Shown: positions 25,652 to 35,012 of the stretch, in pieces
Position numbering within the stretch: position 1 is the stretch's first letter
How the letters are laid out: every line of letters begins with the position of its first letter
Origin: Chenggangzhangella methanolivorans
Lineage (GTDB): Bacteria; Pseudomonadota; Alphaproteobacteria; Rhizobiales; Methylopilaceae
Assembly: GCF_019797865.1 (NCBI RefSeq)
Contig: NZ_CP081869.1
Location: 5,408,501 to 5,472,500 of the forward strand
Direction: 5' to 3'
DNA length: 64,000 nucleotides
Program-made: the position numbers and the translations under genes
The notes under the pieces: model-generated
The model's database searches: none
Told to the model about the DNA's origin: nothing
The model's input: the letters and a program-made list of their open reading frames with translations, nothing else

Positions 25652-26366
25652 TTAGCCAGCTTGCAGCAGTTCGCCCCGGAAGCGGTCGACGTCGTCGGCG
25701 CGGCGACGGTTTTCGGCGCTCAGCTCCACGCGCACGTCACGCTCGATTCTCACCGGGGGGCCGCCGAGCACCACCACGCGGTCGGCGAGCCGCACCGCCT
25801 CGCGGCTGTCATGGGTCACGAAGAGCACGGTCGTCGGCCGGCGAGCGATCAAATCGGCGAGAAGATCGCGCAGCCGCTCGGCCGTCGCCTCGTCGAGCGA
25901 CACGAACGGCTCGTCCATGAGTAGCAGGTCGGGCTCCAGCGCGAAGGCGCGGGCGAGCGCGACGCGGCGCTGCATGCCGAGCGACAGGCGCTCGGGAAAG
26001 ACGTTGTGGGCGTCCGAAAGGCCCATCTCGGCGAGCACCGTCTTCGCGCGCTCGCGCTGCTCGGCGCCGGCGGGCAGCGGCAGCGTCACATTGTCGAGGA
26101 CGGTGCGCCATGGCAGCAGGCGGGCTCTGGAACGCGTAGCCGATCCGCGGCTCCTTGGCCGTGAACGCGACGCGCCCGCGGAAATCGCGGTCGACGCCCG
26201 CGAGCATGTTGAGCAGCGTGGTCTTGCCGAGCCCCGACGGCCCCAGCAGCGCCACGAAGGATCGGTCGGCGACGTCGAGCCGGAAATCGCGATAGAGCGC
26301 CCGCTCGGGCGCGCCATGGGCCGCCGGAAAGGTCTTGGCGGCGATCTCGAGCGTGACGCCGGTCAT
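25652..26366 (-). CDS. ABC transporter ATP-binding protein, NitT/TauT type (frame broken once)
   Basis: About 238 residues. Walker A in LLGPSGLGKTTLLNMLAG, Q-loop in IGYAFQ, a signature-like ERLSLGMQRRVALARAF, Walker B in PDLLLMDEPFVSLDE and the H-loop in VLFVTHDSREAVRLAD place it with the SsuB/TauB/NrtD group. The signature reads LSLGM instead of LSGGQ, a common variant here. The ATG overlaps the permease stop (ATGA). The frame shifts at about 26120 between FQS and RLLPWRTV, probably one extra C. Energises the adjacent permease. Confidence 0.82.
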
Positions 26367-27130
26367 CGCCGCCACCTGTTGGCCGCATGCTCCCAGGGCT
26401 GGATGATGCCGAGCTCGATCGCCTGGACGATGAAGCCGAAGGCGAGCGCGTAAGCGAGAATCGTCGCCACGTCCCAGAGTTGGAAGGCGGTCTGGAGTTC
26501 GAATCCGACGCCGTTCGGCCGCCCGAGCAGCTCCACCACGAGCACGATCTTCCAGACGAGCGCGAGGCCCGACCGGGCGGCGGCGGCGAAGTAAGGCGCA
26601 AGCTGCGGCAGAATGACGTGGCGAAGGGTCTTCCAGCGGCTGAAACGGTAGATCGCGGCCATCTCGGCGAGGTCGCGGCTAAGGGCCGCGGCGCCCTCGC
26701 GGAGCGTCACCGCGACGTTCGGGATCTTGTTGATCGCGACCGCCGCCACCGCCGCCGCCTCGATCAGCCCGAACCAGACGTAGCAGAGCATGATGATGAC
26801 GAGCGCCGGCAGGTTCAGGAACAGCACCACCCACGGCCCGAGCAGCCGGTCGGCGGTCTTCGACAGCCCCATGAAGATGCCGAGCGCCGAGCCGATGGTC
26901 ATGGCGAGCAGGAAGCTCGCGGCGACGCGGGCGAGCGTGATGCCGAGGTTCGAGAACAGCTCGCCGGTCTTGGCCGCGGCGATCAGCGCGTCGACCACCA
27001 GCGGGGGCGTCGGAAGCAGCTTCGGATCTGCGTAGAACAACGCCGCGGCCCACCAAACGGCCAGGAAACCGGCGAGCGAAACCGCCCACCATCCAAGCCG
27101 CGACGCAACCCCCAACGCCCCTGCTCCCAT
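26363..27130 (-). CDS. ABC transporter permease, NitT/TauT (SsuC-like)
   Basis: 255-residue inner-membrane protein with about six helices and the EAA-type cytoplasmic loop (REGAAALSRDLAEMAAIYRF...VILPQLAPYFAAAARSGLA). It matches permeases for sulfonates, nitrate, pyrimidine precursors and similar anions. Lies between its ATPase and binding protein in one operon. The substrate is unknown; position within the methanol-oxidation supercluster hints at a cofactor or metal-complex role. Confidence 0.85.
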   Translation of the reverse strand: MGAGALGVASRLGWWAVSLAGFLAVWWAAALFYADPKLLPTPPLVVDALIAAAKTGELFSNLGITLARVAASFLLAMTIGSALGIFMGLSKTADRLLGPWVVLFLNLPALVIIMLCYVWFGLIEAAAVAAVAINKIPNVAVTLREGAAALSRDLAEMAAIYRFSRWKTLRHVILPQLAPYFAAAARSGLALVWKIVLVVELLGRPNGVGFELQTAFQLWDVATILAYALAFGFIVQAIELGIIQPWEHAANRWRR

Positions 27131-27137
27131 CGACGCT

Positions 27138-28134
27138 TTACACCCTGGGCGACCAGAACAGGCCCGGGTCGAACCGCGGATTGGGTCCGACGAACTCGGC
27201 GCCGCCGAGATCGGACAAGAGGCCGTAGAGCTTTTGGGAGGACGCGGCTTGCGCGGCGTCCCAGGGGCCCGGGATTCCGGCGCGGAAATAGTCGCGCAGC
27301 CGCTGGAACTCGGCGTCGGACTTCACCTGCATGCTGGGCTTGAGCCGGGCCCAGGCCTCGTCCGAGGTTCTCAGCGTTTCGTTCGCGGCCGCGACCGCCT
27401 CGAAGAAGCCCTCGAGCGCCGGCCCCGCTGTTTCGAACAGTTGCTCGCGCCACACGAAGCCGACGAGCGGCGGCGGCGGCTCGAGGCCGAGCTTGCGCAT
27501 CACCTCCGCGACGTCGACGAGCCGGCGATATCCTTCGGCGTCGAGGCGCGCGGCGAAGTTCCAGAACGTCAGCGCCGCGTCGATGCGTCCGAGCCTCAGC
27601 TGCTCCGAAAGCAGCGGCGGGGCCCCGAACACCGGCTCCGCCATGGTGGCGATGTCGCCGTCGACCTCCTTGTGGGCGTAGGCGCGGAACAGCAGCCAGC
27701 TCTTGTCGATCGGGCCGCCAGCGACGCCGATCTTCTTGCCCTTGAGGTCCGCGAGCTTCTGGATCGGCGAGTCCTTCGTCACCATCAGCGCGCCGAGCGC
27801 GGAGGAATAGGGCGCGAAGCGGAACGTCTCGCCCTCGATCCGGCGACGCATGGCCCACGGCCAGTCGCTGACGGTGAGGTCCGCCTGCCCAGCCTGCAGC
27901 GCGACGGTGAGCGCCTGGTGGGGAGGCGAGGTCGATGCGCTCGAACGGCGCAGGCGCGCCCTTCGCCTCGGCCTCGGCCTTGATGGTGTCGAGCAGCCAG
28001 TTGACCGTGCCGAACTTGAGCGAGGCGATCTTCAGCGTGCGATCGGCGCGCGCGGCCGTCGGAGCGAACGCCGCGGCGGCCGCAAGCGCGGCGGCTCCCG
28101 CGAGTGCGTCCCGGCGGGTGATGCGACAGCTCAT
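27138..28134 (-). CDS. ABC transporter substrate-binding protein, SsuA/NMT1-like (frame broken once)
   Basis: About 331 residues. Tat-type signal (CRITRRDALAGAAALAAAAA) followed by a type-2 periplasmic binding fold (RTLKIASLKFGTVNWLLDTIKAE, later KLADLKGKKIGVAGGPIDKSW and VFGAPPLLSEQLRLGRIDAALTFWNF). The first 70 codons and the rest lie in different frames joined at about 27925, consistent with one indel. Starts within the stop of the DUF2380 gene (ATGA). Ligand unknown. Confidence 0.82.
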
Positions 28135-28658
28135 AGCGCGCCCGCCTCCGGCATCGGATCTTTCAGGATGTTGCGGGTCATCAGATACTTGGTCCCGTGG
28201 TCCCACGTCTCCTGCGTGTTGCCGCGGATGTCCGCGCTGCCGCCGCGCACCGTCTTGCCGGTCTTCACGTCGACGATCTGGACGTTGATGTTGAGAATGA
28301 GGTTCGAGACCTTCTGGATGTGGCCGACGACCACGAGATCCGCGCCGACCGCGCCCGCGGCCTTCGTCGCGCAGGGAATGCAGTCCTTCAGCGACTTCAC
28401 GTCCTTGAGCCCCGCCTGCGCGGGCGTCGCGTCGACCACGTCGATCGAACCCTTGCGCAGGAACTCCGCGACCTGCTCGGCGACCCGCTTCACGCGGTCG
28501 GTCTCGTCCTGCCGGGGGCCGTTCGACTCGCCTTCCTGGCTGGAGTCGATGAATTCGAACGGAAACACAGCCGCCTTCGCGGGCGCGGCCACCGCGTGAC
28601 CACCCGAGAACATCGCGACGGTGGCGGTCGCCAACGCAGCTTCTCGCCAGTTGCGCAT
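28131..28658 (-). CDS. DUF2380 exported protein
   Basis: 175 residues with a signal peptide. AAVFPFEFIDSSQEGE is the usual opening of DUF2380, and VGADLVVVGHIQKVSNLILNINVQIVD recalls periplasmic domains of the TolB-N/CsgG type. A CIPC pair (SLKDCIPCATKAAG) could be redox-active. DUF2380 genes are repeatedly seen next to quinoprotein alcohol dehydrogenase genes. First gene of a four-gene operon with the NitT/TauT-type transporter. Function unknown. Confidence 0.75.
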   Translation of the reverse strand: MRNWREAALATATVAMFSGGHAVAAPAKAAVFPFEFIDSSQEGESNGPRQDETDRVKRVAEQVAEFLRKGSIDVVDATPAQAGLKDVKSLKDCIPCATKAAGAVGADLVVVGHIQKVSNLILNINVQIVDVKTGKTVRGGSADIRGNTQETWDHGTKYLMTRNILKDPMPEAGAL

Positions 28659-28999
28659 CAGTCGTCTCCCTAAGTCGCAGTCTTATTCTTATCGGCGTGC
28701 GCGAGCCGTGCGACGGTACTCACCACGCATATCGAGGAAGATTTTGCAATCCGACATAGGACCTTCAAGCAATCGTCAGAACTTATTATTTTTTTATCCA
28801 TTGCTTTCGCTTGAGCGGCGCTATGAATTCGGCGGCGTCCGCCGCCATGCGGTTGACCAAGAGCGGGCTTGACGGATCCCGCCGCGCCGCCACGTTGCGG
28901 CTGTCTGCGAGGATCTGTCGTCTCGCGACCACGGCCGCAAAGAGCCGACGGAGGATCTCGCATGCCGGGACAGGCGAAGCTGGCGCGGAGCGTCGCGAA
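28659..28999. other. divergent promoter region between two transport operons
   Basis: Distinctly AT-rich between 28680 and 28805 (including a run of T at about 28787-28795), where both promoters probably lie. Beyond 28830 it is GC-rich leader of the next gene. No gene supported. Confidence 0.5.
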
Positions 29000-30255
29000 G
29001 TGAAGCGTGGTCGATCGAGTTTCGCGTCTTGCGCGGCCGGCTTGCTCGCCGCCGCCTGCCTCGTGTCCGTCGTCCCCTCCCCGGCTTCGTCGCAGGAGGC
29101 CTCGCCGCCGGCCGCCCCGGGTCCGGCTCCGAAGAACGCCCCCGCCCCGATGGAGCTCAGCTTCGGCGTGCTCCGCCAGTTCCCGCCGGATCCGCCGTGG
29201 TGGAACAACATCCTGACGACCTCGCCGGAAGATGACGGGATCGCCGGCGCGGCTCTCGGGATCACGGACACAACACGACCGGGCGCTTCCTCAAGCAGGA
29301 CTTCAAGATCGCCGCACAGGAGCTGGTGCCGGACGGCGAGGACCCGATGCCGGCGTTCCAGCGGATCCTCGACTCGGGCGCCAAGTTCATCATCGTCGCG
29401 GTTCCGCCGGACGCGCTCCTCAAGATGGCCGACGCCGTGAAGGGCAAGGACGTCATCCTGTTCAACGCCGGCGCGTCCGACGACAGGCTGCGGGCGAAGG
29501 ACTGCCGCTTCGACATTCTCCACACCGCGCCGAGCCGCGCGATGCTGACCGACGCGCTCGCGCAGTATCTCGTGTCGAAGCGCTGGAACAGCTGCTGCTC
29601 ACCGGCCGCCGCGCGGAGGACCGGCTCTACGCCGACGCCGTGAAGCGCTCCGCGAAGAAGTTCGGCGGCAAGATCGTCGAGGAGCGCACCTGGAATTTCG
29701 GTCCGGACGCGCGCGAGACCGGCAACGACATCATCCCGGTGTTCACGCAAGGGGTGTCCTACGACGTCATTGTGCTCGCCGACGAACTGGGCGAGTTCGG
29801 GCCCGCTCATCGGCTATCGCAGCTGGGATCCGCGCCCGACCGCCGGCACCCAGGGCCTGACCCCCACGACCTGGAACGTCACCGTGACCGGCTGGGGCGC
29901 CGAGCAGATCCAAAACCGCTTCGCCCGCCAGTCCAAGCGCGGCATGCGCCCGCTCGACTTCCAGATGTGGCTCGCGATGCGCACCATCGGCGAAGCCTCG
30001 GCGCGCATCCGCTCGAACGACGTCGGCAAGCTCCGCGAGTTCATCTTCGGGCCGAACTTCCAGCTCGCCGGCTTCAAAGGCGGCGCCTTCTCCTATCGAC
30101 CTTGGGACCATCAGCTGCGCCAGCCGATCGTGCTGTCCTCGCCGGCCGCGATGGTCGCGGCCTCGCCGAACGCCGCCTTCCTCCACCAGACCAACCCGCT
30201 CGACACGCTCGGCTTCGACAAGCCCGAGAGCGAATGCAAGTTCCCCTCGCAGTGA
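29000..30255 (+). CDS. type-1 periplasmic binding protein, PQQ-alcohol-dehydrogenase-system ABC transporter (lutA-like; three frame breaks)
   Basis: About 418 residues. The GTG start at 29000 has GGAG upstream and is followed by a signal peptide (ASCAAGLLAAACLVSVVPSPASS). The mature protein has the branched-chain-amino-acid-receptor-like fold: LSFGVLRQFPPDPP, TGRFLKQDFKIAAQELVPDG, VSYDVIVLADELGEFG and IGYRSWDPRPTAGTQGLTPT. This is the family annotated 'ABC transporter substrate-binding protein, PQQ-dependent alcohol dehydrogenase system', to which Methylobacterium LutA (lanthanide uptake) is thought to belong. Frames change at about 29271, 29590 and 29800, each explicable by one base. First gene of the plus-strand transport set. 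Confidence 0.8.
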
Positions 30256-30320
30256 CCCCGCAGGCCGCCCGCCCCGACGCCTCAACGAGAAGGCGGCGCC
30301 GCGCTCAGGAGACGCAACCG

Positions 30321-31319
30321 ATGACCACTCGCCTCTTCCCCGCCCGCGCCAGCGTGACGGCGCTCGTCGCCGCGGGCGCGCTCGCGACGCTGGTCGGCTT
30401 CGCGGGGCCCGCGAACGCCGGCAAGATCTTCGTCACCAACGAGCGCGACCACACCATGACGGTGGTGGACAGCGACACGCTCAAGGTGCTGGAGACGGGT
30501 GAAGACCGGGCGGCGCCCCGCGGCCTGACCGTCAGCCCCGACAACAAGCTGATCTACATCTGCGCGAGCGACGACAACCGCGTCGAGGTCTACGATCCCA
30601 ACACCTTGAAGCTGATCAAGACCCTGCCTCGGGCCCCGACCCCGAGCTCTTCGTGCTCCACCCTTCGGGCAATCCGCTTTACATCGCCAACGAGGACGAC
30701 GCGCTCGTCACGATCGTCGACACCAAGACCAACCAGGTGCTGAGCGAGATCCCGGTGGGCGTCGAGCCGGAAGGCATGGGCATCAGCCCCGACGGCAAGA
30801 TCCTGGTGAACACCTCCGAAACCACCAGCATGGCGCATTTCATCAACACCGAGACGCGCCAGATCGTCGAGAACGTGCTGGTCGACACCCGTCCGCGCGT
30901 CGCGGAGTTCACGCCGGACGGCAAGCAGGTCTGGGTCTCGGCCGAGGTCGGCGGCACGGTCTCGATCATCGACGTCGCGACCCACCAGATAACCAAGAAA
31001 CTGAACTTCGAGATCCCCGGCGTCACGCCGGAGGCGATCCAGCCGGTCGCGTGCGCATCACCAAGGACGGCTCGACGGCCTTCATCGCGCTCGGGCCCGC
31101 CAACCGCGTCGCGGTGGTCGACGTGAAGACCGCCGAGATCAAGAGATACCTGCTGGTCGGACAGCGCGTCTGCAGCTCGGCTTCTCGCCGGACGAGAAGT
31201 TCCTCTACACGACCAACGGCAACTCGAACGACATCTCGGTCATCGACGTCGCCAACGACAAGGTGGTCAAGTCGATCGCGGTCGGCCGCGGCCCGTGGGG
31301 CGTCGTCGCGATCCCCTGA
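30321..31319 (+). CDS. PQQ-dependent catabolism-associated YVTN beta-propeller protein (lutB-like; three frame breaks)
   Basis: About 332 residues. A signal peptide (VGFAGPANA) precedes seven YVTN-type blades such as KIFVTNERDHTMTVVDSDTLK, LYIANEDDALVTIVDTKTNQ, VWVSAEVGGTVSIIDVATHQ and LYTTNGNSNDISVIDVANDK. This is the propeller family that accompanies the transporter set beside quinoprotein dehydrogenases and probably corresponds to LutB. It could bind a metal complex or dock to XoxF. Frames change near 30635, 31045 and 31170. Good SD (GGAG) before the ATG. Confidence 0.82.
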
Positions 31320-31358
31320 CGCTCGACGTGGACGCCCGACGCTTTAGATAGTTCGTGA

Positions 31359-31382
31359 GCGGCCCCCTCTCCCGGGGGCCGC
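31359..31382 (+). other. GC-rich hairpin between the propeller and ATPase genes
   Basis: A 9-bp perfect stem (31359-31367 with 31374-31382). There is no T-run, so it is more likely an mRNA-processing or attenuation structure inside an operon than a terminator. Confidence 0.4.
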
Positions 31383-31409
31383 AGCGCATGAACGCTTAGG
31401 ACAGCCTCT

Positions 31410-32192
31410 TTGGCCACCGATCCAGAAGCAGACGACGCCGGTTCGACGCCCGCTCTCAGCGTGGCGGGAGTGACGCATTCCTTCGGCTCGAAGACGGCTT
31501 TCGGGCGTCTCGCTCGAAGCGCCGGCCGGCGCCTTCACCGCGCTCGTCGGCCAGAACGGAGCCGGCAAGACCACGCTGTTCTCGCTGATCACCCGGCTCT
31601 ACAACAACACGAGCGGCTCGATCCGCGTGCTCGGCGCGGACGTGCGCCGCGAGCCCGCCAAGGCGCTGTCGCGGCTCGGCGTCGTGTTCCAGGCGCGCAC
31701 GCTCGATCTGGAGCTCTCGGTCTTCCAGAATCTGCTCTATCACGCGGCGCTTCACGGCATCGGCCGCTCGGAGGCGAGGACGCGCGCCGAGGCCGCGCTC
31801 GCCCGCGTCGGCCTGTCGGATCGCGCGAAGGACAAGGTCCGCGCGCTCTCCGGCGGCCAGATGCGGCGCGTCGAGATCGCCCGGGCGCTGCTGCATGGGC
31901 CCGCTTTCCTGCTGCTCGACGAGCCGACCACCGGCCTCGACATCGGCTCGCGCCGCACCCTCACCGAAGAAGTGCGCCGGCTCATCCGCGAGGACGGGAT
32001 CGGCGTCCTCTGGGCCACTCACCTCACCGACGAGATCGCGGCCGCCGACCGCGTCGTCGTGCTCCATCAGGGCAAGGTCATGGGCACGGGCTCGCCGCAG
32101 GAGCTCTGCGCGCGGGCCAAGACCGACGACGTCGGCCAGGCCTTCATGACGATCGTCGGCGAAGCCCCGCCGGCTCAAAGGCTTCCGCATGA
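31410..32192 (+). CDS. ABC transporter ATP-binding protein, PQQ-alcohol-dehydrogenase system (lutE-like; frame broken)
   Basis: About 260 residues. Walker A in ALVGQNGAGKTTLFSLI, signature RALSGGQMRRVEIARAL, Walker B in FLLLDEPTTGLDI and an H-loop in GVLWATHLTDEIAAAD put it with drug/antibiotic-export-type ATPases of the ABC-2 group. TTG start. The frame shifts at about 31510, just after SKTAFG. Near the end the frame carrying the domain reads straight into the permease, whereas a neighbouring frame gives the ending AGSKASA whose stop overlaps the permease ATG (ATGA). The second reading is preferred, which needs another one-base change near 32165. Confidence 0.8.
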   Translation: MATDPEADDAGSTPALSVAGVTHSFGSKTAFGRLARSAGRRLHRARRPERSRQDHAVLADHPALQQHERLDPRARRGRAPRARQGAVAARRRVPGAHARSGALGLPESALSRGASRHRPLGGEDARRGRARPRRPVGSREGQGPRALRRPDAARRDRPGAAAWARFPAARRADHRPRHRLAPHPHRRSAPAHPRGRDRRPLGHSPHRRDRGRRPRRRAPSGQGHGHGLAAGALRAGQDRRRRPGLHDDRRRSPAGSKASA

Positions 32193-33063
32193 GCGCCGTG
32201 TCCGACCTGCCCGCGCGCCTGCCCCCCTTTCGCATGGCCGCGAGGTGACGTTCGGCGGCTATCTGGTCGTGATGTCGGGCATCGTCTGGCGCGAGGGCCT
32301 GCGCTTCCTGCACCAGCGCGGCCGCTTCCTGTCGGCGCTCGTTCGCCCGCTCGTCTGGCTCTTCATCTTCGCGGCCGGCTTCCGCGCGACGCTCGGCGTC
32401 TCGATCATCCCGCCTTACGAGACCTACATCCTCTATGAGGTCTACATCGCGCCCGGCCTGATGGCGATGATCCAGCTCTTCAACGGGCTGCAGTCCTCGC
32501 TCTCGATGGTCTACGACCGCGAGGTCGGCGCCATGCGCATTCTGCTGGTGAGCCCCTATCCGCGCTGGTTCCTGCTCGTCTCCAAGCTCGTGGCCGGCAT
32601 CGCGGTCTCGCTGCTCCAGGTCTACGCTTTCCTGCTGGTGGCCTGGTTCTGGGAGGTGCGGCCCGACGATCCGATGGGCTACCTCTACGTGCTGCCGGCG
32701 CTCATCGTCACCGGCTTCATGCTCGGCGCGATGGGCCTTGCGATGAGTTCGGTGTTCAAGCAGCTCGAGAATTTCGCGAGCGTGATGAACTTCGTGATCT
32801 TCCCGATGTTCTTCGCCTCGTCGGCGCTCTATCCGCTGTGGCGGGTGCAGCAGTCGAGCGAGCTGCTCTACGCCATCTGCAGCTACAATCCCTTCACGCA
32901 CGCGGTCGAGCTGATCCGCTTCGCGCTCTACGGCCAGGTCGAATGGACCGCGCTCGCCGTCGTCGTCGGCTGCTCGCTCGTGTTTCTGATCGCGGCCGTC
33001 TTCGCCTACGATCCCTCGACGGGCCTCACCGCCCGCCGCGGCGGTCCCGACGCCGCCAAATGA
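32190..33063 (+). CDS. ABC-2 type permease, PQQ-alcohol-dehydrogenase system (lutF-like; frame broken once)
   Basis: About 290 residues, six membrane helices. The ATG at 32190 gives MSAVSDLPARLPPFRMA, the N-terminus expected of this permease family. Then the frame shifts at about 32240 into TFGGYLVVMSGIVWREGLRFL. IPPYETYILYEVYIAPGLMAMIQ and SMVYDREVGAMRILLVSPYPRW are typical of the ABC-2 permeases associated with quinoprotein dehydrogenases (PedC group). Works with the preceding ATPase. Whether it imports or exports a ligand is unsettled; the Methylobacterium counterpart is tied to lanthanide uptake. Confidence 0.8.
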
Positions 33064-33159
33064 GACGACGTCGCCTGCGCCGCCTATAAGAACGTTCCAA
33101 GACGGCCCCTCGCTCATATGGCGCGAGGCGAAGGCCGCGATGACCCGGGAGACCGCCCA

Positions 33160-34032
33160 ATGACGACGCCGAAGGCGAACCGCCCGACCCGCTCGCAGGC
33201 ATGCGCCGCCGCGCTCGCGGCGTCGCTCCTTGCATTCCCCGCCTTCGCGCAGGGCGGCGCCGGACAAGGCGGCTTGAGCGCCGACACGCCCGTGCTTGCG
33301 CCCCAGCCCGCGGGGCCCAACAGCCCGAGCGACGCCCCCGAAGCCGAAGACGGCCCTGCCCCCCCGCGACACGCCGCGCGCGCCTCAGCCCGGCCAGGAC
33401 GCCGCCGGGCCCAAAACCCCGCTGCCGCCGCGCGACACGCCGCGCGCCCAGCAGCCGGGACAACAGCGCGCCGCCCATACGATCGATCCGGACTGGCCGT
33501 GCGTCCAGGTCAAGGTCGCGGAGATGTCCTACGGGCAGATGTGGGGCGGCCCGCCGCTCGAAAAGGCGCTGGAAAGCTGGAGCGCCGACGGCGACGTGAG
33601 CGAGATCGTCGACGATCTCGTCGCCCGCCGCACCAAGATGGACGACGCCAAGGCGATGATCGCCAAATTCGCCAAAGCCGCGGGCGACAAGCGCGACGAG
33701 AAGCTGTCCATGCTGTTCGCAGGGATCTTCACAGAGATCAACGCCCAGCGCTCGCAGATCGTGAACGGCATCGAGCGCTATTCGCGCAAGCAGAGATCCT
33801 TGTCGGAGAAGATCAAGACCGAGAGCATCAAGATCGCCGACACGCAGAAGGACATGGCTTCGCAGAACACGCCCGAGGCCCTGCAGCAGCAGCAGACGCT
33901 CGACTGGGACACGCGCATCTATGACGAGCGCCAGCAGCAGCTCACCTATGTGTGCGAAAGCCCCGTCATTCTTGAACAGCGCCCTTCGACCTCGGACGCG
34001 AGATCCAGGCGAATCTGACGACGGCTCAATGA
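33160..34032 (+). CDS. exported Pro-rich/coiled-coil protein of unknown function (two frame breaks)
   Basis: About 290 residues. A signal peptide (ALAASLLAFPAFA) precedes a proline-rich linker containing repeated TPLPPRDTPRA-like units. After this comes a helical domain of about 170 residues starting WPCVQVKVAEMSYGQMWGGPP and rich in Lys/Glu/Gln heptads (YSRKQRSLSEKIKTESIKIAD). Two cysteines (WPCVQ, YVCESP) may pair. Frames change near 33360 and 33980; the second restores an ending ANLTTAQ whose stop overlaps the next ATG (ATGA). Not a family I can name; linked by position to the lut-like transporter. Confidence 0.65.
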
Positions 34033-35006
34033 CGACCAAGACTGCTTGGGGCCCCGACAGGCGCGTCGTAGCTTCCGGCCTCGGCGCCGCGGCCATCGCG
34101 GGCCTGGCGGGCGGGTCGGCGGCGGCCCAGACTGTCGGCCTCGAGATCATCGCGGCCGGACAACCGGGCGACGGCGACGACCAGCTCGCACGCGCGGTCG
34201 CCGAAGGGTTCGGCGTGACGCAGCTTCTGCCTCGCGCGATGGCGATCGACGTGCCCCGCACGCCGGACGCCGCGGCGGAGTTTCTCGACGGCAAGCGTCC
34301 GCGCGCGTCGCTGATGGTGCTCAGCCTCTCGGCCGTCGGGGCGCTCACGATTGCGGGCGCGGCCGGTCGGCTGCGGCAGTTCCGGCCCGTCGCGCGGCTG
34401 ATCGGCGAACGTCAGCCGATCGTGGTCCGGGCGGACTCGCCCTATCGCACCCTCGATGACCTGATGGCCGCGATCGCCCGCGACCCCGCAGCCGTGCGAT
34501 GGGCGGGGCGCCCGCTCGGCAGCGCCGATCACCAGCTGGCGCTTCGGCTCACCAAGGCGGCCGGCGCGGATCCGAAGCGGCTCTCCTACCGCGCTGCAGA
34601 CACGGCGGCGCGCGTCGCCTTCTGGGCGCTGAAGGGCGAGACGCCGGTCGCGACGGGAGCGCTTCTCGAATTCGCGTCCCAGATCCGCGGCGGAACGCTG
34701 CGGGCGCTCGCGCTCGCCTCGCCCGACCGGACGCCGGACATCGACATTCCCACGCTGCGCGAGCAGGGGGTGGACCTCGCCATGTTGAACTGGCGCGGCC
34801 TCGTTTCCCGCGGAGCGGTCAGCTCGGCGCTGATTGACCGTTTCGGCGAGGCGATGCTGAGGGTCTCGCGCTATCCAGGCTGGCTGCAGATGCTCGACCA
34901 GCGCTTCTGGGCGAACCTCTACGACGAGGAAGACGCGTTCGAGCGCTTCATCGCCGAGGAGGCCGCGCAGGTGACGCGCCTGCTCACGGAAGGCGGCGCC
35001 ATCTAA
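34029..35006 (+). CDS. Bug/TctC-type periplasmic binding protein without transporter partners
   Basis: 325 residues: Tat-like or Sec signal (DRRVVASGLGAAAIAGLAG), then the tripartite-tricarboxylate binding fold (RPVARLIGERQPIVVRADSPY, GTLRALALASPDRTPDIDIPTLREQGVDL and the C-terminal RVSRYPGWLQMLDQRF). Bug proteins bind carboxylates or organic ligands and can act as sensors when orphaned. No tctA/tctB genes are nearby. Coupled by ATGA to the preceding coiled-coil gene, so it belongs to the lut-like operon. Its ligand may be a metal-chelating carboxylate, but that is conjecture. Confidence 0.8.
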   Translation: MTTKTAWGPDRRVVASGLGAAAIAGLAGGSAAAQTVGLEIIAAGQPGDGDDQLARAVAEGFGVTQLLPRAMAIDVPRTPDAAAEFLDGKRPRASLMVLSLSAVGALTIAGAAGRLRQFRPVARLIGERQPIVVRADSPYRTLDDLMAAIARDPAAVRWAGRPLGSADHQLALRLTKAAGADPKRLSYRAADTAARVAFWALKGETPVATGALLEFASQIRGGTLRALALASPDRTPDIDIPTLREQGVDLAMLNWRGLVSRGAVSSALIDRFGEAMLRVSRYPGWLQMLDQRFWANLYDEEDAFERFIAEEAAQVTRLLTEGGAI

Positions 35007-35012
35007 GCCCCG

